Shown here: positions 28,594-35,797 of the stretch, one piece after another
Position numbering within the stretch: position 1 is the stretch's first letter
Layout of the letters: every line of letters starts with the position of its first letter
From: Paraburkholderia caffeinitolerans
Lineage (GTDB): Bacteria > Pseudomonadota > Gammaproteobacteria > Burkholderiales > Burkholderiaceae
NCBI RefSeq assembly: GCF_902859945.1
Contig: NZ_CADIKL010000001.1
Location: 62,001-126,000, forward strand
Reading direction: 5' to 3'
Length of the DNA: 64,000 bases
Program-made: the position numbers and the translations under genes
Notes under the pieces: generated by a model
Databases searched by the model: none
What the model was told of the DNA's origin: nothing
Seen by the model: the letters and a program-made list of their open reading frames with translations, nothing else

Positions 28594-28626
28594 GCGCGGC
28601 GATGCGGTTTTTCCGCATCGCCGCGC
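28594..28626. repeat. Perfect 14-bp inverted repeat just after tldD
   Basis: Arms GCGCGGCGATGCGG (28594-28607) and CCGCATCGCCGCGC (28613-28626) with a TTTTT loop. The stem ends 24 bases after the tldD stop. It has no downstream T-run of its own and resembles a REP-like or mRNA-end-protecting hairpin. Confidence 0.75.
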
Positions 28627-28649
28627 ATGAATCCTGCAGTTCCGGGCGC

Positions 28650-30116
28650 TTAGACCGTGCCGCCCACCGTCATGCGGTCGATGCGCAGCGTCGGCTGGCC
28701 CACGCCCACCGGCACGCTCTGGCCTTCCTTGCCGCACACGCCCACGCCCGAGTCGAGCTTCATGTCGTTGCCGATCATGCTCACATACTTGAGCGATTCC
28801 GGGCCGCTGCCGATCAGCGTCGCGCCCTTCACCGGGTAGGTGATCTTGCCGTCCTCGATCATGTAGGCCTCGGAGGCCGAGAAAACGAACTTGCCGTTGG
28901 TGATGTCGACCTGGCCGCCGCCGAAGTTCACCGCATAGAGCCCGTTCTTCACCGAAGCGATGATCTCCTGCGGATCCTTGTCGCCGTTGAGCATGTAGGT
29001 GTTGGTCATGCGCGGCATCGGCAGCGCGGCGTACGACTCGCGGCGCGCGTTGCCGGTCACGGGCATCTTCATGAGGCGCGCGTTGAGCGAGTCCTGGATG
29101 TAGCCCTTGAGGATGCCGTCCTCGATCAGCGTCGTGCACTGCGTGGGGTTGCCTTCGTCGTCGATATTGAGCGAGCCGCGGCGGTTGGGCAGCGTGCCGT
29201 CGTCGACCACCGTGACGCCCTTGGCCGCGACGCGCTGGCCGATCTGGCCCGCGAACGCCGACGAGCCCTTGCGGTTGAAGTCGCCTTCGAGACCATGGCC
29301 GATGGCTTCGTGCAGCAGCACGCCGGGCCAGCCCGGGCCGAGCACCACCGACATCGCGCCAGCCGGGGCCGGGCGCGCTTCCAGGTTGACGAGTGCCGCG
29401 TGCACGGCATCGTCGACGTACTTCGAGAGCACCTCGTCGGTGAAATACGCATAGTCGAAGCGGCCGCCGCCGCCGCCGCTGCCGATTTCGCGGCGGCCGT
29501 TCTGCTCCGCGATCACCGTGACCGAGACGCGCACGAGCGGGCGGATGTCGGCGGCGATCGCGCCGTCGCTGCGCGCGACCAGCACCACGTCGTATTCGCC
29601 TGCGAGTGCGGCCATCACCTGGCTGATGCGCGGATCGCGCCCACGCGCCATCTGCTCGATGCGCTCGAGCAGCTTGACCTTCTCGGTGGCGTCGAGCGAG
29701 TTGAGCGGATCGGCGGGCAGATAGAGGTCGCGGCCCGCGATGCCCTTGAGCGAGGTGGCCACCTGGATCTTCTGCTTGCCGCCGCCGGCCTGCGCGATCG
29801 AGCGCGTGGCGATGGCGGCCTGGCGGATCGCCTCGGGCGAGAGGTCGTCGGAGTAGGCGAAGGCGGTGCGCTCGCCGGACACGGCGCGCACGCCCACGCC
29901 CTGATCGATGCTGAAGCTGCCCGACTTGACGATGCCTTCTTCCAGGCTCCAGGCCTCGCTGCGCGTGGTCTGGAAGTAGAGGTCGGCGTAGTCGACGCGG
30001 TGCGTGAAAATCTCGCCGAGCGTGCGCGTGAGCACTGCCTCGTCGAGGCCGTAGGGCGTAAGGAGCAGGTCCTTCGCGGTCGCCAGATTGCGGATGCCGG
30101 GTTCGATGATGTTCAT
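28650..30116 (-). CDS. tldD: Metalloprotease TldD
   Basis: Zinc metalloprotease subunit that, with TldE/PmbA, degrades or matures peptides (in E. coli microcin B17 and the CcdA antitoxin). 488 residues; the TldD/PmbA zinc motif is His269-Glu270-xxx-His274 (LLHEAIGHGLEGD), with DDGTLPNRRGSLNIDDEG, YAALPMPRMTNTYML and VGVCGKEGQSVPVGVGQPTL near the end. ATG 30116 (MNIIEPGIRNL) is preferred; a TTG at 30140 adds eight residues. It follows a nitrilase-family gene by 108 bases, as in many proteobacteria where yhdP, the amidase and tldD form a row. pmbA is not in the window. Confidence 0.95.
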   Translation of the reverse strand: MNIIEPGIRNLATAKDLLLTPYGLDEAVLTRTLGEIFTHRVDYADLYFQTTRSEAWSLEEGIVKSGSFSIDQGVGVRAVSGERTAFAYSDDLSPEAIRQAAIATRSIAQAGGGKQKIQVATSLKGIAGRDLYLPADPLNSLDATEKVKLLERIEQMARGRDPRISQVMAALAGEYDVVLVARSDGAIAADIRPLVRVSVTVIAEQNGRREIGSGGGGGRFDYAYFTDEVLSKYVDDAVHAALVNLEARPAPAGAMSVVLGPGWPGVLLHEAIGHGLEGDFNRKGSSAFAGQIGQRVAAKGVTVVDDGTLPNRRGSLNIDDEGNPTQCTTLIEDGILKGYIQDSLNARLMKMPVTGNARRESYAALPMPRMTNTYMLNGDKDPQEIIASVKNGLYAVNFGGGQVDITNGKFVFSASEAYMIEDGKITYPVKGATLIGSGPESLKYVSMIGNDMKLDSGVGVCGKEGQSVPVGVGQPTLRIDRMTVGGTV

Positions 30117-30224
30117 GCGCTCAGTAAGCTTGGTTAGCAATCTCGGTTAGCAGTGTCTGTCGGAATAGATTCGGGTGAAACGCACTGAATTCAAGCGCTT
30201 CGGTTACGGTTCGTGGATGGCGTG

Positions 30225-31097
30225 TCAGGGGCAGTCCAGCACGCGATGCCGCCACGCGGGCAGGCTCGCGCGCACGGCGGCCATACGTTCGAGGTCGATG
30301 TCGCCGATCACCACGCCGGGATTATCGTCGCGCACGTCGACGATCTCGCCCCACGGGTCGATCAGCATGCTATGGCCCCACGTACGGCGGCCGTTCTCGT
30401 GCTGGCCGCCTTGCGCCGCTGCGAGCACGTAGCACTGATTCTCGACCGCGCGGGCGCGCAGCAGCGTCTCCCAGTGCGCGCGGCCGGTGGTGTAGGTGAA
30501 CGCCGATGGCACCACCATCAGCGCGCAGTCGCCCATGCGACGGTACAGCTCGGGAAAGCGCAGATCGTAGCAGACCGACAGGCCGACGCGGCCGAACGGC
30601 GCGTCGAAGGTGTGCACCTCGGCGCCGGGGCGGATCGTGCGCGCCTCGTCGAACGATTCGGCGCCTTTTTCGAAGCTGAAGAGGTGAATCTTGTCGTAGC
30701 GCGCGCGCTCCGCGCCGCTGGGGTCGAACACGAGCGTGGTGTTCAGCACGCGGGTTTCCTCGGGCGCTTTCAGGGGCAGCGTGCCGCCGATGACCCAGAC
30801 GCCATGACGCTTCGCGGCAGCGGCGAGAAAACGCTGGATCGGGCCGTCCTGGTAGGCTTCGCGGATGGCGAGCTTGTCGGTGTCCTTGTGGCCCATGAAG
30901 CAGAAGTATTCCGGCAGCAGCACGAGGCGCGCGCCTTGGCCCGCGGCCTGGGCGATCAGACCCTCGGCGTCGGCCAGGTTGCGCTCGCGATCGGGCGTGC
31001 TGACCATCTGCAACGCGGCGACGCGAAACGGCGTGCTGCTCGAATCACGGGGCGAATCACTGGTGATGGGCGTTGCAGGAGAGGGGGAATTGCTCAT
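30225..31097 (-). CDS. Nitrilase-superfamily amidohydrolase (Nit1-like, probably deaminated glutathione amidase)
   Basis: A 290-residue carbon-nitrogen hydrolase. The catalytic triad is visible: Glu63 (LLPEYFCF), Lys136 (ARYDKIHLFSF) and Cys176 (GLSVCYDLRFPELYR). The sequence fits the Nit1/YbeM branch, which hydrolyses deaminated glutathione as a repair enzyme, but substrates in this family cannot be fixed by sequence alone. The first ~24 residues are a Ser/Pro/Asp-rich leader. ATG 31097 has AAGAG upstream. It lies between the YhdP-type gene (79 bases upstream) and tldD, probably one operon. Confidence 0.9.
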   Translation of the reverse strand: MSNSPSPATPITSDSPRDSSSTPFRVAALQMVSTPDRERNLADAEGLIAQAAGQGARLVLLPEYFCFMGHKDTDKLAIREAYQDGPIQRFLAAAAKRHGVWVIGGTLPLKAPEETRVLNTTLVFDPSGAERARYDKIHLFSFEKGAESFDEARTIRPGAEVHTFDAPFGRVGLSVCYDLRFPELYRRMGDCALMVVPSAFTYTTGRAHWETLLRARAVENQCYVLAAAQGGQHENGRRTWGHSMLIDPWGEIVDVRDDNPGVVIGDIDLERMAAVRASLPAWRHRVLDCP

Positions 31098-31176
31098 CGA
31101 CGGCTCTTGAGAAGAGAGGCGGGAGGTTCCGGTTGCGGTGCATGGCACGAAGGCGCGCGGCAAGCCGATGCGTCGC

Positions 31177-34100
31177 TCAATGCGCTGCCGCCGGAGCCGG
31201 CGTGTTCATCTTACCCTGAACGTCCGGCAGTCGCTCGACGTGCGGTTTGGACCATGAGCCCGTGATCGCGTAGGTGCGCGCGAACGCCGTTTCGACGGTG
31301 TGCAGGAGCGCGATATCGGCGATCAGCGCACCAAGGCCGAAGAGCGGATTGATGATCGTCGCGGCGATCACGCCCGCGCCGGCGCTCACCGTGGGCACGA
31401 CGTGCACGCGCAGGTCCTGGGTCTTATGGGCGAGGTCGATGGTGCCGGTCATCTGCGCGCGGCCCGGCGCGGTCACGAGCTTGAAGTCGTCGGTGCGGCC
31501 GACGCCGTTCTGGATCTGTCCGCTGCCCGTCACGCTCGTGAACGGCAGGCCGGGTCCGAACACGTCGCGGAAGTCCATCTCGGGATAGTGCGCGAGGCTT
31601 TGCAGGCTCAGCACGCCGAGCAGCGACGCCATGCCCGGGTTGATCTTGAGGATTTGGCCGTGGTGCAGGTCGAGCGCGAGGTTGCCGTCGAGCGTAGGGT
31701 AGTCGAGCGCCATCGGGCCGCCGCGCCACGCCAGCTTGCCGGTCAGCGTGCCTTGCCCGCCCTTGATCACATGGGCCACGCCCGCGCGTTCGAGCAGCGA
31801 GCCTGCGTCCTTGATGTCGAGGTGGAAGTCGAGCGCGGTGCGGCGCGGCGTTTCGCCGGCGCCGCCTGCCGTGTCGGCGGGCGGTGCTTCGTCGCCGACG
31901 GCGCGCCAGCTCTCGGTCGCGGTGAAGTGCGCGTCCGGGTTGGTGATGTCGAGATTGTCGAGTTGCCAGACCGGCACGCCGTTGTCGACGTAGTTGTGCG
32001 CGTTCATTTGCAGGCGGCCGAAGTCGTGATCGCGCACGATGAGCTGGTTCACAACGAGGTCGATCGACGGCATGTTCTGGGCGCGCTGCGACATGGCCTG
32101 GCCGAGCAGATCGTTCTCGGTCGCGGCGGGCACGACGAGGCGGGCGAGCTGCGCTTCGAGCGTGCCCGGCGAGCCAGCCACGGGGCCGGGTTTCCACGAG
32201 ACGTGGCCCGAGACCTGATTCGACGCGACGTTGGCCTGCCACTCCTTGCCGGTGCGCGTAGCGCCCACGATCACGTTTTCCCAGTGACGCTTGAGCAGCG
32301 TGAGCGTGCCGACGTGGACGGCGAAGCGCGAGGGCAGGAACGGCGCGAATGCGCTACCGGGGACGGGCGCGGCGGCTGTATTCGCTGCGCTGGCGGCGTT
32401 GGTTGTGCTTGCGGCGCTCCCGGCGTTCGCCGGCGCTTGCGATGCGGCTGCCGGCGGGCTGGCGTTTGTGGTTGGCTGCGATGCGGGCTGCGCCGCTGCG
32501 GTTACGACCGCCGCGGCTTCGCTTGCCGCCGCGGTGCCGCGCAGCTCCTGCGCGACGCGGCGCCATGCATCGGCGTTGAAAGTGGGTACGTCGACCACCG
32601 CGACCACGCCTTCGCTGGGCAGATCGGCGGGCCGGTTCATGGCGATCACGCCGCGCACCACGCCCGGCACGTGGCCCGGATTGCGGCGCAGCACGTAGCG
32701 CGCGGCGAGCGGCCCGAGCGCGAGATCGGCATGTTCGTACAGCGGAGTGCCGGTGGCGGTGGTGGCCATCGTCCCGGTAGTCTCTGTGTCGCTGCCGTCG
32801 CCGGCGCCGGGCTGCAGCTCGAAGCGCAGCGGCATGGGCGTGCCCGCGGTCTTGCCGAACGGCGCGGGCAGGTCGATTGCGAGATCGGTCAGATCCGAGT
32901 GCGCCTTCACGTCGGGCAGATGGCCGCGCTCGCCCGCCACCGAGAGCGACCAGGGCGCCGAGCCCGAGAAGCGGCCGAGCACCGCTGCCGCCGTGCCATG
33001 CAGGTTCAGCCCGCGCGCTGCATCGACAGCCACGTTGCCGGCGACGTTCACGTTATAGCGGCCGTCATCGCTCAAGCCGCCGTTCGCGCGCACTTCGCCG
33101 CCGAGGAAGCGCCCCGTGAGCCGCTCTACCAGCGCATTGCGGTTCGAGAAGCGCACCTTGCCGTTGAGGCCGGACAGCGGTGGCACGTTATTGACGGTGA
33201 GCGTGTCGTTCTCGAAGCCGACGGCGCCCGCCACCTTCACCTTGGGCATCGGCTTGCGCGGAATCGTGAGCTTGAGCGCGAGCGTGGCCGGCCCTTGCGC
33301 TTGGACCTTCCCGGTCGCGTGCTTCGTCATTGCGCCGATCGAGCTGTTGTCCGCATAGTCGAGCAGATCCGCGAGCGGCCCGCGCCCCGCGCCCTCGATC
33401 ACGATATCGGAGCCCTTGATGCCGAGCTCGTCGATGCGCCCGATCACGTCGCTCAGCACGAAGCCGCGGTAATGGCCGCGCGCCACGTCGAAGCGCAGTT
33501 TGTTCTCGTGAAGCTGGAACACGCCGTCGATGCCGTCGAACGCGGGCCAGACGTTCGGTGCGCCGTTGCGCAGATTGCGCGGCGGAAACGGCGTCGGGTC
33601 GAAGCGCCCATTCTTGAATGGCGCGACGATGCGGAACTGGCCCGCATCCGGATCGCGCGAGTACGGGAATTTGGTGAGGTCGCCATGAATCTCGATCGTC
33701 CCGCCCTTCGAGATCCCCGCTTGCAGCCCGTGGCCCAGATAGTTGCGGGTCTTCTCCGGGATGCTGGTGGGCAGATAGCGCGGGATGGCCTTGACTTGCG
33801 CCGTATCGAATTTGGCGACGAGGTCGAGCGCGCCGCGCCCGTGGCCGGGATTCGTGTAGTGCGCGGTCATGCTCGCGTGCGCGTCGGCGTTTTGTACACC
33901 CAGCTCGCTCACGTCGACCGCGAACGCCTTGAGCTTGTCGCCGGACTGGCGCTGCGCGGCGATCGTCCAGGACATCGCGCCCCACAGGCGGTCGAACTTC
34001 AGGCGCGGATCGTCGAATACGCCCGGCAGCGTGAGTGTGCTCGCGGCCGTGTCGAGGTGGAGCGAGCCGTGCGATTCGTCGGCGTCGATTTTCCCCCAGA

Positions 34101-35577
34101 GGTTCTCGATGCCCGGCAGCCCTGCGCGCGGATGGCCGCGCGGCGTGAGGCCGGGCCCCGGTTCCTGGGCCGCCACGCTGATGCCTTGCAGGTCGCCCTT
34201 GAAGCGATAGTGGACGATGGGCTCGACGCTCATGTCGCGCTGCTGGGCGGCCGCTTCGCCGCCTTCGGGTTTGGCGCGCTCCAGCGCGAGTTCGTAATTG
34301 GCGATCACGCCTTGCGGATTGAAGCGCACGAGCGAGTTCTGCACGCGCCCCGGCAACGGCAGCGCGCGCATGAATTCGGTGAGGATGCCCAAGTCAATGC
34401 GGTCGCCGTTCACCGAGAGGAGCTGGCCGTGCTGCAGCGACTGCTGGCGCATACGTCCGTCCAGCGTCGTGAACGCAAGCGAGCGCGTGAGCGGCGTGCC
34501 GTCGTCGAGCGGCGGCTGTCCGAGCTCGGCGTGGAAATCGCGCATCTGCAGGGTGTAGTCGCCGGGCTCGATGCCGAGGCGCCAACTGAACTGCGCGACC
34601 GGCAGGTCGAGGCGCGGCTGGGTCGCTTTCGTGCGCAGCGCGATGTCGTTGCCGCTCAGCACGCCGTCAGCGGACTTGATGCGGCCCGTCTCGAAGTGCG
34701 CCCAGATCGCGTTGTTGATGCGCCCTGCATAGGTGGTGAGCGGCAAGTCGATGTAGCGCGCGAGCGTGGGCAGGTCCACGGGGCCGGTCGAAATGTAGGC
34801 GTCGCCGCTCCAGTCGAGCGGTTTGCCCGCCTGCGCGTTGCGCGCGTGCCTGAAGTGTGCGCGGAAGTCGAGCGGCCCGTGCAGCACCGTGCCTTCGGCG
34901 GGCGCCTGGAGCGCGACGCGGTGATCGTAGCCGTCGTTGAGGATCGCGAGGCGAATGTCCGAGAGCTTGAGTTCGGGCGCGTCGCGCGTGGCGTCGTGCC
35001 AGCGCAGCGTGCCGCCGCGCAGCACGATGGCCTGCTGGCGCATGAGCCAGGTCGTGAAGGTGGCGTTGCCCGTGTGCGCGGTGGGCACCGGCACGCCGGC
35101 GACCATGAGCATGCCGTCGTCCTCGCGCGCGATCAGCACGTCGGGGCGTTCGACCACGACGCTCGAGAGCAACAGTTCGAAGCTCACGAGCGAACGCCAG
35201 GAAACCGCCGCCGTGGCGTGCGGCACATTCAGCGCGAGGTTGCCGTGGCGGTCGCGGATCGTCAGGCCCGCGACGTCGATGCCGGGCTGGAAGCCCGACC
35301 AGTGCGGCGAGAGCTTGCCGATGCGGAATTCGGCGTGGATCTTCTCGGAGACGAGCTTTTCGATGCGCGGACGAAAATCGTCCACGTAAGGCAGCACGAC
35401 GTAGCGCAGGCCGAGCAGCAGCACCGCGACGATGAAGTAAAGGACGAGCGCGATGCCGGCCAGCACGCGGAACGTGTGGCGCAGGACAGGGTGATGGTGC
35501 TGTGAGCCCACGCCTGCATTTTCCGGGCTGGCAGGTCCGGTTTGATGCTGGCCCGCGGGGTCGTTACGCTCGGACAT
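31177..35577 (-). CDS. yhdP: YhdP family AsmA-like envelope protein
   Basis: A very large (1466-residue) protein of the AsmA/TIGR02099 family. It has one N-terminal membrane helix (RVLAGIALVLYFIVAVLLLG, about 37-56), then a long periplasmic body expected to form a beta-taco tube bridging the membranes. In E. coli YhdP, together with TamB and YdbH, moves phospholipids to the outer membrane. The C-terminal AsmA_2-type region ends with TGSGQIQNG, APGRAQMTGTIDLAHKTQDL and NPLFGLGALIADIALLHTVE. Residues about 1010-1075 are an Ala/Ser/Thr/Pro-rich linker (coded at 32350-32535). ATG 35577 gives the family N-terminus. It heads the yhdP-amidase-tldD run, divergent from glnE. Confidence 0.94.
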   Translation of the reverse strand: MSERNDPAGQHQTGPASPENAGVGSQHHHPVLRHTFRVLAGIALVLYFIVAVLLLGLRYVVLPYVDDFRPRIEKLVSEKIHAEFRIGKLSPHWSGFQPGIDVAGLTIRDRHGNLALNVPHATAAVSWRSLVSFELLLSSVVVERPDVLIAREDDGMLMVAGVPVPTAHTGNATFTTWLMRQQAIVLRGGTLRWHDATRDAPELKLSDIRLAILNDGYDHRVALQAPAEGTVLHGPLDFRAHFRHARNAQAGKPLDWSGDAYISTGPVDLPTLARYIDLPLTTYAGRINNAIWAHFETGRIKSADGVLSGNDIALRTKATQPRLDLPVAQFSWRLGIEPGDYTLQMRDFHAELGQPPLDDGTPLTRSLAFTTLDGRMRQQSLQHGQLLSVNGDRIDLGILTEFMRALPLPGRVQNSLVRFNPQGVIANYELALERAKPEGGEAAAQQRDMSVEPIVHYRFKGDLQGISVAAQEPGPGLTPRGHPRAGLPGIENLWGKIDADESHGSLHLDTAASTLTLPGVFDDPRLKFDRLWGAMSWTIAAQRQSGDKLKAFAVDVSELGVQNADAHASMTAHYTNPGHGRGALDLVAKFDTAQVKAIPRYLPTSIPEKTRNYLGHGLQAGISKGGTIEIHGDLTKFPYSRDPDAGQFRIVAPFKNGRFDPTPFPPRNLRNGAPNVWPAFDGIDGVFQLHENKLRFDVARGHYRGFVLSDVIGRIDELGIKGSDIVIEGAGRGPLADLLDYADNSSIGAMTKHATGKVQAQGPATLALKLTIPRKPMPKVKVAGAVGFENDTLTVNNVPPLSGLNGKVRFSNRNALVERLTGRFLGGEVRANGGLSDDGRYNVNVAGNVAVDAARGLNLHGTAAAVLGRFSGSAPWSLSVAGERGHLPDVKAHSDLTDLAIDLPAPFGKTAGTPMPLRFELQPGAGDGSDTETTGTMATTATGTPLYEHADLALGPLAARYVLRRNPGHVPGVVRGVIAMNRPADLPSEGVVAVVDVPTFNADAWRRVAQELRGTAAASEAAAVVTAAAQPASQPTTNASPPAAASQAPANAGSAASTTNAASAANTAAAPVPGSAFAPFLPSRFAVHVGTLTLLKRHWENVIVGATRTGKEWQANVASNQVSGHVSWKPGPVAGSPGTLEAQLARLVVPAATENDLLGQAMSQRAQNMPSIDLVVNQLIVRDHDFGRLQMNAHNYVDNGVPVWQLDNLDITNPDAHFTATESWRAVGDEAPPADTAGGAGETPRRTALDFHLDIKDAGSLLERAGVAHVIKGGQGTLTGKLAWRGGPMALDYPTLDGNLALDLHHGQILKINPGMASLLGVLSLQSLAHYPEMDFRDVFGPGLPFTSVTGSGQIQNGVGRTDDFKLVTAPGRAQMTGTIDLAHKTQDLRVHVVPTVSAGAGVIAATIINPLFGLGALIADIALLHTVETAFARTYAITGSWSKPHVERLPDVQGKMNTPAPAAAH

Positions 35578-35797
35578 GCTGCGGCGGGTGGGGTATGGTA
35601 GCGTTGCGTTCTGACGTCGAAATGTATCACAGGGGGCCATGGGGCCGGCCATCCGGGGAAGCCGGGATGGCTTGTCGCGCGCTCGTGCACGGGGTTTTTG
35701 GCACGGCGGCGGGGCGGCCGAAGCAGTCGATGCTGCTGCAACAATGCCGACGCGTGCCCATCCCACCCCCCGCTCAACGAGCCGGGCAAGATCCTTC

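Larger units (their letters stand above)
28234..28649. other. Intergenic region between tldD and aroG
   Basis: A 416-base gap with no convincing gene. It holds the aroG leader, a terminator near 28350, a strong 14-bp hairpin near 28610, and a GCGGAT-T-ATCCGC palindrome at 28552-28564 that on the minus strand is followed by a T-run. A 22-codon minus-strand frame at about 28396-28464 has no ribosome site. Confidence 0.6.

Noticed and set aside
31300..35505. A 1401-codon open frame on the plus strand opposite yhdP
   Set aside because: Its translation is Arg/His/Ala-rich with no domain, and the yhdP frame on the other strand is a clear family member. Long antisense frames are expected at this GC content.
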